Source of the DNA: Micromonospora lupini str. Lupac 08 | Lineage (GTDB): Bacteria > Actinomycetota > Actinomycetes > Mycobacteriales > Micromonosporaceae | Assembly: GCF_000297395.2 (NCBI RefSeq) | Contig: NZ_HF570108.1 | Coordinates: 5,689,700 to 5,753,699, forward strand | Length of the DNA: 64,000 nt | Direction of reading: 5' to 3' | Part shown: one piece after another, positions 1 through 10,500 of the stretch | Position numbering within the stretch: the first letter of the stretch is position 1 | How the letters are laid out: each line of letters opens with the position of its first letter | Program-made: the position numbers and the translations under genes | The notes under the pieces: model-generated | Told to the model about the DNA's origin: nothing | The model's database searches: none | The model's input: the letters and a program-made list of their open reading frames with translations, nothing else

Positions 1-1082
1 ACGACGGCGCTGCGGCCGTCCCTGGTGACGAGGTTGCGGGTCTCGAAGCCCTGGATGTCGCCGCCGTGGCCCCAGGCGTCGCCGCCGCAGGGCAGCGCGT
101 GCCGGGCGATGCCCAGCCCGTACGCGTACTCGCCGGTCGGCTCGAAGCCGGGCGCGGGCACTGTCGTCATCATGGCCGCCTGCTGCGCGGGCTTGAGCAA
201 CTTGCCGCCGACGAGCGCCTCGAAGAAGGTCCGCAGCTCGTCCGGGGTCGAGACCAGTTGGCCGGCGGCCCAGCCCAGGGACGGGTCCATGTCGGTGACG
301 TCCACCCACTCGGCGCCCGGGGCCACCGCGACGTAGCCGCGCGGGTGCGTGCCCCGCAGGCGCTGCTCGCCGACGCCCGGCCAGTACGTGTCGCGCAGAC
401 CGAGCGGCCGGATGATGCGGTTGGTGATCTCCTCCCCGATGGGTCGTTCGGTGACCTGCTCGACGATGAGCCCGGCGAGGACGTAGTTGGTGTTGCTGTA
501 CTCCCACTTCGCGCCGGGCGTGAAGTGCGGGGCGTTCGTGAGCGCAGCGTCGACCAGCCGGCGCGGCTGGTAGTACGAGTGACTCTTGTCGACCAGGTCC
601 TGCGACTTGGTGAACAGCACGTCGTCGTAGTCGGGCAGGCCGCTCGTCTGCTGCAACAGCTGGCGTACGGTGATTCTGCGGCCGTCGTTGCCGTGACCTT
701 GCACGACGCCGGGCAGGTAGTGCTCGACCGTGGCGTCCAGGCCGATGCGGCCCTCCCCCACCAACTGCAGGACGACCACTGCGGTGAAGATCTTGGTGTT
801 GCTGCCGATGCGGACCTGGCCGTCGCGGGGAACCGGGCCGGCGGTGTAGTCGCGGACCCGACCGTCGGCCCCCCGGACGGAGGCGAGCACGCCGGGGAAG
901 CCGTCCGCGCTGACCAGCCCGTCCAGGTGCCGCTGCACGGTGTCCCGTGGGCCGGCGGGCCGGCCGGTCTCGGCGGCGGCGAACGCCTGTGGGCCGGTCA
1001 GGACGGCGGCGGCGGCCAACGCCCCGGCGGCGACCCGCATGGTCCGACGGCGGCGGGTGGAGGGAGGCGTTTGCAGGGGCAT
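1..1082 (-). CDS. Serine hydrolase, class C beta-lactamase / D-alanyl-D-alanine carboxypeptidase family (C-terminus beyond window)
   Basis: Reading from ATG 1082, about 360 codons are visible and no stop is reached before base 1, so the 3' end lies outside the window. The product begins with an Arg-rich stretch and a hydrophobic Ala/Val segment (about residues 15-37), an export signal. Family motifs are in order: Ser94-Asn-Thr-Lys97 (SxxK nucleophile), Tyr195-Ser-Asn197 (YxN) and a late His-Gly-Gly near residue 340 in place of KTG. Members are secreted acyl-serine peptidases, esterases or beta-lactamases; substrate cannot be told from sequence. A GAGGAG Shine-Dalgarno lies just upstream of the ATG. 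It is separated from pyrE by 113 bases. Confidence 0.85.
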   Translation of the reverse strand, partial: MPLQTPPSTRRRRTMRVAAGALAAAAVLTGPQAFAAAETGRPAGPRDTVQRHLDGLVSADGFPGVLASVRGADGRVRDYTAGPVPRDGQVRIGSNTKIFTAVVVLQLVGEGRIGLDATVEHYLPGVVQGHGNDGRRITVRQLLQQTSGLPDYDDVLFTKSQDLVDKSHSYYQPRRLVDAALTNAPHFTPGAKWEYSNTNYVLAGLIVEQVTERPIGEEITNRIIRPLGLRDTYWPGVGEQRLRGTHPRGYVAVAPGAEWVDVTDMDPSLGWAAGQLVSTPDELRTFFEALVGGKLLKPAQQAAMMTTVPAPGFEPTGEYAYGLGIARHALPCGGDAWGHGGDIQGFETRNLVTRDGRSAV

Positions 1083-1195
1083 GATGACTCCTCGGTAGCG
1101 GAACGCTTGACGCCATCAATGGTTCAAGAATTCCGATACCGGGACGATCCCCTCTGCTGCCCTCCTCGGGTACAGCCTGCGCTACCCCGCCCCAG

Positions 1196-1723
1196 TCATC
1201 GGGTCCGTGCGGAGGCTTCCAGCTCGCGACGGTTGAGGGCGGCCCGCAACAGCAGCCCCTCGGCGGCCAGGTTCTCCCGCCCGCCCTGCTCACGGTCGAT
1301 CGCGCACACCACCGTTTCGAGCACCGCCCCGCCGGCCCGCAGGAGCCGGCACGACTCCAGCAGCGCCCCGCCGGTCGTGACCACGTCCTCGACCACCACG
1401 ACGCGCCGCCCGTCCACCGGGCCGCCCTCCGCCGCCTTGCCGGTGCCGTACTCCTTGGCCTGCTTGCGAACGAAGACCGTCGGCAGCCCGGTCAGCTGCG
1501 ACATGACTGTGGCGATCGGTATGCCGCCCATCTCCATGCCCGCCAGCACGTCGCACTCCGGCAGCAGGGCGACCATCGCCTGGGCCACGTCACGCAACAG
1601 ATCGGGCTGCCCCTCGAACAGATACTTGTCGAAGTACTCGGGGCTCACCTGACCGGACCGCAGTCGGAACGACCCGGTCAGGTGGCAGGCTTCGTACACA
1701 CGACGCGCGAGCGAGGACGGCAC
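1196..1723 (-). CDS. pyrE: Orotate phosphoribosyltransferase
   Basis: 175 residues from GTG 1723, a normal PyrE length. It transfers PRPP to orotate to give OMP, a cytosolic step of pyrimidine synthesis. The PRPP-binding signature VVVVEDVVTTGGA sits at about residues 108-120, and the flexible-loop lysines (RKQAKEYG) at 86-93. The open frame runs on upstream to 2383, but that part overlaps another gene antisense and has no PyrE similarity; GTG 1723 is the first start giving the right N-terminus, although its ribosome site is weak. pyrE stands alone here, away from other pyr genes. A stand-alone actinobacterial pyrE is common. Confidence 0.9.
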   Translation of the reverse strand: MPSSLARRVYEACHLTGSFRLRSGQVSPEYFDKYLFEGQPDLLRDVAQAMVALLPECDVLAGMEMGGIPIATVMSQLTGLPTVFVRKQAKEYGTGKAAEGGPVDGRRVVVVEDVVTTGGALLESCRLLRAGGAVLETVVCAIDREQGGRENLAAEGLLLRAALNRRELEASARTR

Positions 1724-1871
1724 ACCCCCAGCCTCGCATCCCGACCGACGCGATCCGTACCTGACCCCGTCGACGAGGAAGGGCGACTCGGGCCGGAATG
1801 AGCGTGACGCCCGCGCCAGGACGCGATCCGGCGCGGCTCGCCGACGTGTGACGATGCCGAAAACAGGGAGA

Positions 1872-1910
1872 CCCGCTCCGCGTCGACCCGGTCGGTCGGC
1901 GCGGAGCGGG
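1872..1910 (-). terminator. GC-rich hairpin terminator
   Basis: Perfect 11-bp stem CCCGCTCCGCG (1872-1882) / CGCGGAGCGGG (1900-1910) with a 17-base loop, directly after the stop of the secreted-protein gene at 1927. On the minus strand a short T-run (1861-1864) follows some bases later. Probably ends the two-gene secreted-protein operon before pyrE. Confidence 0.6.
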
Positions 1911-1926
1911 ATCGTCGGCCCAGCGG

Positions 1927-2838
1927 CTAGAACCCGCCCCACTGATAGGACCTGCATCTCCAGGTCTTCCCGTTGTTGTAGGAGACGCAGAACACGACGA
2001 CCTTCCCGAGGAAGGGAACCCCGAAGGTGACGATGTGGGTCCACTTCTTCACGTAGGGAACGCCCGACTTTTCGGCGATGTCGCTCAGTGCCCACCCGGG
2101 GTCGGGTCCCTCCACTGTCGCCACCCGGCGCAGCGAGTCGACCTCCTTGCCGTCGAGGAGCATCTCGATCTCCTCCGCCGTGGGGTCGGCGTCGCTTGTC
2201 AACGTCTCCACCGCGTACGGCCCTTCGGCGGCGATCCCGCCGTTGGCCTTCTCGAAGGCCGCCTTCATCCCGCCGAGCGTGGTGTCGCCGCCGAGGTCCA
2301 GGGTGAGAGTCTGGTCGCCGCGACGCGACAGGACGCATTCCCAGAAGGACTTGCCCGAGCCCATGCACATGGTCAGGCACCACTCCCGGCCTTCCGGCGT
2401 GGACGACGCGAAGAGCACTGAGGACGTCGCGGTCCCACTGTCACCCCTGCCGTCGTACACGCCGTCGGCGAGGTCGGCCATGGTCGTGTCGAGGATGTCC
2501 CGGCCGCCGGACATCGCGCCCAGGACCTTGACGCCGTCGACCTCTTTGCCGGCGACGAGCGCTTCGAGTTGGTCGCCGGTGAGGTTCCGCCCCCCGGTGT
2601 CGACGGCCAGCACCGTGTCCAGATCGCCAACGGGACGACCGGTCAGGTCCTCCAACTGTCGCAGCATGATCCCCGGAGCGCCCTGCTGGTCGGTGACGGT
2701 CGTGCGGGCCGTGTCGTCGGCGGCCTGCGAGGGCGCGTACGAGCCCGCCAGCGCGACGACGAGTGCCGCCGCGACGATGGTGACGCGCCTGGCGATGTCC
2801 CGCAGAGCTGCCGGGGTCGTACGGGTCACCAGCGACAT
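1927..2838 (-). CDS. Secreted protein with two copies of an unnamed ~75-residue module
   Basis: 303 residues from ATG 2838, preceded by a G-rich GGTGGTGG ribosome site; the longer frame upstream lacks one. A signal peptide is clear (Arg-rich start, hydrophobic 19-33, AxA-type cleavage near 36-40). I recognise no family. The protein holds two related modules, about residues 55-127 and 188-260, each with the core (E)xLEALxxGKEVDxxxxL (90-106 and 223-239). They are separated by a Cys-containing insert (C154, C158, C168); two further Cys lie near the C-terminus, so disulfides are likely. The same module occurs in the upstream gene, whose last 13 bases overlap this start, so translation is coupled. 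Role unknown; possibly an inhibitor or adhesion module. Confidence 0.75.
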   Translation of the reverse strand: MSLVTRTTPAALRDIARRVTIVAAALVVALAGSYAPSQAADDTARTTVTDQQGAPGIMLRQLEDLTGRPVGDLDTVLAVDTGGRNLTGDQLEALVAGKEVDGVKVLGAMSGGRDILDTTMADLADGVYDGRGDSGTATSSVLFASSTPEGREWCLTMCMGSGKSFWECVLSRRGDQTLTLDLGGDTTLGGMKAAFEKANGGIAAEGPYAVETLTSDADPTAEEIEMLLDGKEVDSLRRVATVEGPDPGWALSDIAEKSGVPYVKKWTHIVTFGVPFLGKVVVFCVSYNNGKTWRCRSYQWGGF

Positions 2839-3548
2839 GTGACCACCACCCCCAGGCCGTTGGGAGAGGGTCCCCAGCCGCAGTGCCTGTCGATCCACTC
2901 ACCGATCTCGCCGATCGTGTCCGAGACCCACGAGAGCGCCGCCTTGATCGCGCCCCAGAAGCTGAAGTAGACGACAGTCGTCTCGGGTGTGCCGCCGGCC
3001 TCGTCGATGATGTCCTTCGCCGACAGGGCGGCATCCGGCTTGTCGAAGGTCTTCAGCACGCGTACGCCTGTGGTGTCCTTGCCGGCCAGCAGCGCCTCGA
3101 CCTGCTCCGGGGTCCGCTCCTTGCCGTCGTCGACCGCCACGATCGCGCGGTCGACCAGCACGTCACCGCTGCCGGTGACGGCCTGGGCGATGGCGGCGAT
3201 CTCGCCCATCGTGAGCTCGTTGCCGAGCGCGGGACCGGTGAACCGCCGGACCGAGACCGCGCCGGACGGGTCGATCCAGATCTCGTCGGCCACGATCCGG
3301 TCGTCCGCCCCGAACGGGTCCCAGGCGTACGTCCACTGCCCGGCGACGCAGCGGAACCGGCCGTGCTCCCGACCCTCGGGTTCGGTCTCGGTGCGGACGA
3401 TCCCGCCGCGCTCGTCGACGTACTGCACCACACAGTCGGTGCCCCTGGTCGGCGGCTTGTCGGTCCGGGCCACGGCCGCGGAGGAGGTGGCGAGCACCAA
3501 CCCGCCGACCACCCCCACCACCGCGAGATTGCGTGCCAAGCGACTCAT
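2826..3548 (-). CDS. Secreted protein with one copy of the same module
   Basis: 240 residues from ATG 3548 with GGACGGAG seven bases upstream. A signal peptide spans residues 1-28 (hydrophobic 8-26, AVA cleavage). After a Cys-bearing stretch, residues about 112-186 match both modules of the next gene, with the core EQVEALLAGKDTTGVRVL (148-165). A short hydrophobic region (193-206) and two Cys (223, 238) end the protein. It lies downstream of and parallel to the AfsR-like SARP gene, 89 bases away, so the pair of module proteins could be controlled by it (inference). Function unknown. Confidence 0.75.
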   Translation of the reverse strand: MSRLARNLAVVGVVGGLVLATSSAAVARTDKPPTRGTDCVVQYVDERGGIVRTETEPEGREHGRFRCVAGQWTYAWDPFGADDRIVADEIWIDPSGAVSVRRFTGPALGNELTMGEIAAIAQAVTGSGDVLVDRAIVAVDDGKERTPEQVEALLAGKDTTGVRVLKTFDKPDAALSAKDIIDEAGGTPETTVVYFSFWGAIKAALSWVSDTIGEIGEWIDRHCGWGPSPNGLGVVVTCRW

Positions 3549-3637
3549 CGAACACTCCGTCCCTAGCGGAAACTGGTGCCCGAAGAGTGCCGGCCCGCGC
3601 TGAAACGGCCCGGAAAGCGCACGGAAAGCGCGGAGCG

Positions 3638-6415
3638 TCAGGACAGCCGGGTGACGTCGAGCTGTTCGAGGTCGGCGCGGAGCGAGTCGGCGTCGGCGTC
3701 GCCGAGGTCGTCGAGGATGCTCAGGGCGCGGCGCCACGCGGCACGGGCGCCTCCCAGGTCGGCGAGCGCCCGGTGGCTGCCGCCCAGATTGACGTACGTG
3801 CTCGCCACCGCGTAGCGGTCGTGGACCTGCGCGAAGAGTTCGAGGGCGTGCTCGTAGCAGGTGATCGCCCGCAAATCGTCGCCGAGCTGGTGATGGGCGT
3901 GGCCGAGGCTGTCCCACGTGTCGGCCTGTCCCTGCACGTCGTCCACCTCCTGCAACATCCGCAGCGCCTCGCCGCACGCCGTGAGGGCACGGTGGTGGTT
4001 GCCGAGCAGCCCTTCCTGCCAACCGACCGCGTTGAGGGTGTACCCCTGCCCGGCCCGGTTCCCGGCCCGCCGGAACAGCGTCAGCGCCCGCCGGGAGTGG
4101 CCGAGCGCCTGGTGGTGCTGCCCCTGCCGCTCCGCGAGCTGACCGAGGTTGAGGCAGGTGTGCGCCCGCCCGGCGTCGTCGCCGACGTCGGTGAACAGGT
4201 CGAGCGCGCGCCGCAGGTGGTCGTCCGCCTCGTCGTAGCGCCGGAGCCGGGAGCAGGCGAGGCCGAGGCTGCGGTGGGCGTGGCCCTGCCCGGCCTGATC
4301 GCCGACGCGCGACGCGGCGGCGAGAGCGATCCGCTGCGTGCCGAGCCAGTCCTGCCAGTGCCCCTGCCGGTGCAGGAAGCCGGCCATGGCCCAGGCGAGC
4401 CGCCAGGCGTGTCCCTCGAACCCGGACCGTGCCGCGAGCGGCACGGCGGCGAGCAGAACGGGGATTTCGGCGGTGAACCACGCCGTGGCGGCCGACTTGT
4501 TCCTGGGGTTCTCCGGCGTCACGTCGGCCCGGGGCGACGGAAGGCTGATGTCGCTGAAGTGCGGGTGCAGTGCGAGGTCCGCGGCGTGCGCGGCGCGCAG
4601 GCAGTGGTCGAGAAACCGGTGTACGGCGTCCTGTCGGTCGGCCGGCGACTCCGCCTCGTCGGCGAGGCCGGCGGCGTACGCGCGCAGCAGGTCGTGGAAC
4701 GCGTACCGCCCGTAGGTGTGCTCGGTGAGGAGGTTCGCCCGGGTCAGCTCGGTGAGCAGCGGGCCGATCGCCGCCGGGGTGACGCCGGCGAGGCTGGCCA
4801 CGGCCGGCTCGGCGGCCTCCGGGCCGGGATGCAGGCTCAGCAGCCGGAACAGCCGGGCCGCGGGCGGGCTGAGCGTGCGGCACGACCAGGAGAACACCGC
4901 CCGGACGTCGGTGGCCTCGTCGCCTCCGCGGAAGGCGTTCAGGTCACCCAGCTCACCGGCGACCGCGGCCAATGAGAAGCGCCGGTTGGTGGCGGCTCGG
5001 GCGGCGACGATGGCAAGCGCGAGGGGCAGCCGCGCGCAGCGGTCGGCGATGTCGGCGGCGGCGGCGGGTTCGGCGGCGACCTGGTGCGCCCCGAGCCGGC
5101 GGACCAGCATGTCGCGGGCCTCGTCGGGGCTCAGCAGGTCGAGGATCACCGGTTGGGCGCTCTCGGTGACGACAAGCGGGGTGAGCGGGTCCCGGCTGGT
5201 GATGATCGCGAGGCAGTCGGGTGAGCCGGGCAGCAGCGGTCGGACCTGTTCGGCGTCGCGGGCGTTGTCCAACACCACAAGCAGACGCTTGCCGGCCACC
5301 GCCGTGCGGTACAGGCTGACCATCAGGTCCGGTTCGCTGGGCATCCGCGCCGCCGGAACGCCGAGCGCCTCCAGGAATCCGCGCAGCGCTCGCGCCGGTT
5401 CGGTGGGTGTGCCCGCCGGGTCGAAGCCGCGCAGGTTGACGTAGAGCTGGCCGTCGGCGAAGCGCCCGGCCGCGCGGTGCGCCCAGTGCACGGCGAGGGC
5501 GGTCTTGCCGACGCCCGCCGTGCCGGACACCACGACGGCGCCGCCCCGGTCGACGAGCGCGTCCAGGGCGGCGAGTTCCGCGTCGCGCCCGGTGAACGTC
5601 GGTACGGGAGGAGGCAACTGCGCGGCCACCGCCACCCGTGCCGTCGCGACCGGCGCGGGGGCGGCGATGGCGGTGTCCTGGCGCAGGATGGCGCGCTCCA
5701 GATCCCGCAGTCGCGGACTGGGGTCGATGCCGAGGTTGTCCCGCAGGGCGTCGCGTAACCGTCGGTACGTGGTGACCGCCTCGCCGTGTCGGCCGTCCCG
5801 GTACAGGGCGAGCATCAACTGCGCGTGCAGGTGCTCGTCGAAGGGATGCTGCCGGACGAGCCGTTCCAACCCGGGGACGAGCCGCGCGTGCTCGCCTACC
5901 GACAGGCGGGCCTCGGCGAGCGCCCGTTCGGCCTCCAACCGCAGGCGTGCCAGGTGCTCCGCCTGCTCCTCGAGCCAGGCCGACCCGGCCACGTCGGCAA
6001 GCGGCGGTCCGCGCCACAGTGCCACCGCCTCGGTCAGGTGGGTCACCTGCTCCGTCCGGTCCGTGGCGCGGCGGGCCAGTTCCAGGAGGTGCTCGGCGAC
6101 CTGGACGTCAGTGGACTCCGGCCCGGTGTTGAGCAGGTAACCGGGCCGACGCGCCACGATCGATCCGGGCTCGCCGAGCACCCCACGCAGGTAGGAGACG
6201 TGGCGCTGGAGCGTGTTCTCCGCGGTGGCCGGCAGGCGGTCGCCCCAGACCACGTCGATGAGCCGGTCGACGCTCACGACCCGACCCACGTGCAGCGCCA
6301 ACGTCGCCAGTACCGCCTTGCGGCGCAGCCCGTTCACCGCCTGCGGCCCGTCGGCGGCGACCACCTCGACCGGGCCGAGCAGCCGGACGCGTACGCCCGC
6401 GCCAGCCATCGACAT
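3638..6415 (-). CDS. AfsR/SARP-family regulator with NB-ARC ATPase and TPR domains
   Basis: 925 residues from ATG 6415 (GTG 6418 and ATG 6409 are in-frame alternatives; no clear ribosome site decides). Order of parts: winged-helix OmpR-like DNA-binding domain (about 7-95), bacterial transcriptional activation domain (about 100-250), NB-ARC STAND ATPase with Walker A SGTAGVGKT near residue 300 and LLVVLDNARD as Walker B, then TPR-like helices to the C-terminus. This is the AfsR layout; such proteins are cytosolic transcription activators, often of secondary metabolism or secreted products. Its targets are not known; nearest candidates are the secreted-module genes just downstream and the secreted protein at 6.5-7.3 kb. 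Confidence 0.9.
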   Translation of the reverse strand: MSMAGAGVRVRLLGPVEVVAADGPQAVNGLRRKAVLATLALHVGRVVSVDRLIDVVWGDRLPATAENTLQRHVSYLRGVLGEPGSIVARRPGYLLNTGPESTDVQVAEHLLELARRATDRTEQVTHLTEAVALWRGPPLADVAGSAWLEEQAEHLARLRLEAERALAEARLSVGEHARLVPGLERLVRQHPFDEHLHAQLMLALYRDGRHGEAVTTYRRLRDALRDNLGIDPSPRLRDLERAILRQDTAIAAPAPVATARVAVAAQLPPPVPTFTGRDAELAALDALVDRGGAVVVSGTAGVGKTALAVHWAHRAAGRFADGQLYVNLRGFDPAGTPTEPARALRGFLEALGVPAARMPSEPDLMVSLYRTAVAGKRLLVVLDNARDAEQVRPLLPGSPDCLAIITSRDPLTPLVVTESAQPVILDLLSPDEARDMLVRRLGAHQVAAEPAAAADIADRCARLPLALAIVAARAATNRRFSLAAVAGELGDLNAFRGGDEATDVRAVFSWSCRTLSPPAARLFRLLSLHPGPEAAEPAVASLAGVTPAAIGPLLTELTRANLLTEHTYGRYAFHDLLRAYAAGLADEAESPADRQDAVHRFLDHCLRAAHAADLALHPHFSDISLPSPRADVTPENPRNKSAATAWFTAEIPVLLAAVPLAARSGFEGHAWRLAWAMAGFLHRQGHWQDWLGTQRIALAAASRVGDQAGQGHAHRSLGLACSRLRRYDEADDHLRRALDLFTDVGDDAGRAHTCLNLGQLAERQGQHHQALGHSRRALTLFRRAGNRAGQGYTLNAVGWQEGLLGNHHRALTACGEALRMLQEVDDVQGQADTWDSLGHAHHQLGDDLRAITCYEHALELFAQVHDRYAVASTYVNLGGSHRALADLGGARAAWRRALSILDDLGDADADSLRADLEQLDVTRLS

Positions 6416-6498
6416 CACCGAATCAGGCTAATTCCGCAGGCAGCGGGCTCGACCTGTTCGTCGCGCAATGGACACGACGCCGGTTCTGTCCGGTGTCG

Positions 6499-7293
6499 TC
6501 AGCCGGTGTACTTGCCGTTGCGGGTGTCCCCCTCCGCGCCGTCGTAGAGCACCTTGCGGTAGCGGTGCACCGAGCCCTTCTTGACCGCCTGCCAGTGGGC
6601 GTACGCCACCTCGTAGTCGTGGTGCTTGTGGTAGTTCCCGCCCGACTTGTAGTAGATCCGGTGTCGGGCGTACCCGCCGCAGTTGGCGAGGTAGCTGTAG
6701 GAGTACATCTTCATCCCACCGAAGTCCGACGAGTAGTACGTCTTCGTCGGGTGCCACACCGACGCCGGATTCGGATAGCCGGGCAGCTCGGCCCAGTTGT
6801 ACGAGTTCCAGTACAGGTCCCAGCAGGTCATCACCGCGGTGGCGGACATCCCGCTCGACGTCGGCACGGTGAGGTTGTCGGCGACGACCAGGGACGCGAC
6901 GATGGTCCGGTACGCCAGCTCCGGCGGAGTCGGCGTGCCCGCCGGCGGCTCCGACAGCAGCGCCCGCGGAACCGGCACGGACCGGGGCGTGAGCGTCAGG
7001 TACGCCGCCAACATGCTCTGCTTCTCGTCGTACGCCAGGGGCGCGTTGCGGCCCATCTCCCCGTCCTGGCGAAGACCCCAGTCGCCGGACTCCTCGTCGC
7101 GGGAGAACACCACCCGCACACCGTTCAGGTAGCCCAGCCGCGCCACCTCGACGTCGCGGTCCACGGGTTCGTCGTCGTACACCCCGGGGCTCGACTGACC
7201 GGCGGCGCTGGCCGGCGCGGCAGTCCACGCGGTCAGCGTCGGCAGGACGACCAGCACCGCGAGCAGCGCCCGTCCCGACAGCACTCTTGCCAT
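6499..7293 (-). CDS. Secreted protein of unknown function, Tyr/His-rich C-terminal half
   Basis: 264 residues. The frame offers GTG-GTG-ATG; AGGAG ends five bases before ATG 7293, which decides the start. A Sec signal peptide is evident (hydrophobic 8-28, APASAA cleavage region). The mature part has two Cys (in MTCWDLYW and LANCGGY) and a Tyr-, His- and Lys-rich C-terminal half. I recognise no domain. It sits between, and divergent from, the C-terminal-SARP regulator and shares orientation with the AfsR-like gene, so control by one of these is plausible. Confidence 0.75.
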   Translation of the reverse strand: MARVLSGRALLAVLVVLPTLTAWTAAPASAAGQSSPGVYDDEPVDRDVEVARLGYLNGVRVVFSRDEESGDWGLRQDGEMGRNAPLAYDEKQSMLAAYLTLTPRSVPVPRALLSEPPAGTPTPPELAYRTIVASLVVADNLTVPTSSGMSATAVMTCWDLYWNSYNWAELPGYPNPASVWHPTKTYYSSDFGGMKMYSYSYLANCGGYARHRIYYKSGGNYHKHHDYEVAYAHWQAVKKGSVHRYRKVLYDGAEGDTRNGKYTG

Positions 7294-7509
7294 CACCACT
7301 CCTCATCCGATCGATCACGAGACGCCGACCGGACGGTCCGCGCCTCTACGTGCCTTTCCGGGGACATCCTTCGAGGCGGGGTTCAGAGCGGCGTCAAGGT
7401 GGCGTCAAATACGCCGGGATTCGGTGTCGTAACGGCGACGTTCCCGTACGCGCAGCCGCCGGCACGCCACCAATTGAGGGATGGACCAGCTTCGACGTGT
7501 GGGCAGCCG

Positions 7510-10500
7510 ATGAACGCGACGGCTGATCAGGGGGTGAGCCAGCGGTGCACCCTCGTGGTCGGCGCGGCGGGATACGGCAAGACCTCCGCCGTACGTGGCT
7601 GGCTGGGCGACCGCCCGGCGCGCTGGTGCGACGGCCCGGACGTGGCGGCGCTGGAGACGGCCGGTCCGGAGTGGCTGGCCGCCCTGGGCGCCCGATCCGC
7701 GCGGGACCTGCCCACCGATGAACCGGGCTGGCTCGTCCTCGACGACGTGCCGCGACTCTCCCGTCGTCGGCTGACGGCACTGCTGGACACCCTGCAACGG
7801 CTCCCCCCGCAGCTCAGGATCGTGCTGGTGACCCGCCACCCGCCCACGCTCTCGCGGCGGCAGGCGGGGCTGCTCGCCGAGCGCGGCCCGACGGATCTCC
7901 GGCTCTCGCCCGACGCGGTGGCGTCCGTCCTCGCCGCCGGCCACGGGCTGACCGACCCGACACTCGCGAGCCGGGTCCACACCGCCACCAGCGGCTGGCC
8001 GGCGCTGGTGACCCTGGCGGGGCGGACGGCCGCCGCCGACCGGGCCGACCCGACCGAGCCGGGCACACCACTGGAGTCCTACCTGGTGCGGGAGGTGTTC
8101 GCGGAGCTGCCGCCCGAGGCCCACCGGCTGCTGCGGGACGCGGCGCACCTCGACCCGCTCCACCCCGAGCTGTGCCGCCTCCTCGGGCACCGACACGGCG
8201 GCCACTGGCTGGACCACCTGGCCCGCGCCGGCATCCTCGTCGCCACCGCGGCGGGCGGGCACGCGTACCGGATGGTGCCGATCGTCGCCGACGTCGCCCG
8301 CCGCCGTCTCCCGTTGGTCCCGGCCGCGCAGCGACGCCTGCACGCGAGAGCGGCAGCGTGGTACGCCGAGCGCGGGCTCCTCGTCCCGGCCCTCGCGTCG
8401 TACGAGAAATCCGGTGTCGTCGCGGCGACGGCACGGATCCTCGCCGACCACGGCGCCCAACTGCTCGCCTCGGGCGACGCCGAGGCCGTCGTCGCGGCCT
8501 TCCAGTCCCTGCCCGAGCACGCCCGGACCGACGGCCCGCGGCTGCTCTACGGGGAGGCGCTACAGATGCGCGGCGACTTCGACGCGGCGCTCGCCGTGTA
8601 CGCCGCCCTCGCCGATCGTCCGGAACCCCTCGGCGCCGGGCTCGCCTGGCGGTACGGCCTCGTGCACTACCTGCGCGGCGAGCCGCAGGCCGCCCTGGAC
8701 GTCCTGGAGCGCGGCGGGCTCGACCCGCACCCGTCCACCGACAACGTCCGGCTGCTCGCCTGGACCGCCGCGGCCCAGTGGACGACCGGGGACGCGAACG
8801 CGTGCCGGCACAACGCCGAACGCGCCCTCGCGGCGGCGACGGCCGTCGGCGGCGACGCGGCGCTCGCCGCGGCGCACACCGCGCTCGCCCTGGACGCCAA
8901 GCTGCGCGGCGATCGACCGGCGGCCGACGAGCATCACGAGAAGGCGTTGCGGGCCGCCGAGGCGGCGCGGGACACCGTTCAGGTGGTCCGCATCCGCGCC
9001 AACCGCGCGTCCGCCCTGGTCGGCGAGGGCCGATATCCCGACGCCCTGGCCGAGGTGCGCCCCGCGGTGGAGCTGGCCGAGGCCAACGGGCACGCCGCGA
9101 TGCTGGCGCTTGCGCTGTGCAACGAGGGCGCGGCGTACTTCCACCTCGGTCAGCTCGCCCAGGCGACCGCCTGTTACGAACGTGCCGTGCCGCTGCTGCA
9201 GCGCATGGGATCCCGCAAGGTGGCGTACCCGCTGGTGGGGATCGGCGATGTCCACGCCCTGCGGGGCCGGACCAACCTGGCCCGCGCGGCGTACGAGGAG
9301 GCGCTGCGCGCCAGCGAACCCGTGAACGACCACCAGATCCAGGTGCCGGCGCTCGCCGGACTGGCCCGCGTGCTCGCCGCCGAGGACGGCCCCGCGGCGT
9401 TCGCCCTGGCACAACGCGCGGTCGAGCGGGAACGCGGCCCGGACTCGGCGACCGCCCGGCTCGCGCTCGGCTGGGTGGCGCTGGAGACCGGCGACCACCG
9501 GCGGGCGGCCGAGGTGGCGCTGCTGGCGTCCACCGCCGCCCGGCTGCACCGTGACCGTGCGGCGCTGGCCGAGGCGTTGGAGCTTCGCGGTGCCGCCGCC
9601 GTCGACTCCGACGACACCCGGCACGCCTGGCGAGAGGCGGCGGCGACCCTGCGCGACATCCGGTCGGCAGTCGCCGCGGACCGACTCACGGTGCTGCTCA
9701 GCCTGCTGCCCGGGGCGGATCCTCAGGAGCGCGTCGACGCCCGGCTGGCCGCCGAGCGGCTGACCGCCGCCGGTGTGCCGCCGCCGACGCTGCACCGACA
9801 GGGCCCGCGCTGCGTCACCCAGGTCACCGTCCGCACCCTCGGCCGCTTCGAGGTGTTCGTGGACGGCTCACAGGTGCTGGCGGCGGCGTGGCAGTCACGC
9901 AAGGCACGGGACCTGCTCCGGATCCTCGCCGCCCGGCGTGGTCGCGCGGTCCCCCGCGAGCAGCTCGGCGAGATGCTCTGGCCCGCCCAGGACCCGGGCC
10001 GGGTCAGCCACCGGCTGTCCGTGGCCCTGTCCACCCTGCGCGGCGTCCTCGATCCGGACCGCCGTACGCCGACGGACCACTTCGTCATCGCCGCGCACCC
10101 GAGTCTCGCGCTCGACATCGGCCACGTCGAGCTGGACGTCGAGGAGTTCCTCGCCGAGTCGGCACACGGCCTCCGGCTGGCCGAGCACGGTGCGACCGGG
10201 GACGCGCGCGCCACGCTCCTGCTCGCCGAACAGCGCTACCGGGGCGACTTCCTGGAGGACGAGCCGTACGACGACTGGTCCCGACCGACCCGCGAGGAGG
10301 CACGACGGGTCTACCTGCGGGTGGTACGCACCCTCGCGTCGCTGGCGCTCGACGCCCACGAGATCGACGAGACCGTCCGGCACCTCGGACGCGCTCTGGA
10401 GCTGGAGCCGTACGACGAGGGCGTACACGGCGAGTTCGTCCGGACACTGGCGGCCGCGGGCCGGCACGGCGAGGCCGCGCAGGCGTACCGACGCTACGTG

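Noticed and set aside
66..1652. Long plus-strand open frame over the serine hydrolase and pyrE
   Set aside because: Antisense shadow of two clearly recognisable minus-strand genes; composition is Arg/Val/Gly-rich with no domain.
4953..6017. Second long minus-strand frame inside the SARP gene
   Set aside because: Arg/Pro/Ala-rich out-of-frame reading of the AfsR-like gene.
8172..9554. Long Arg-rich frame in the MalT/SARP gene
   Set aside because: Out-of-frame shadow typical of high-GC coding DNA.
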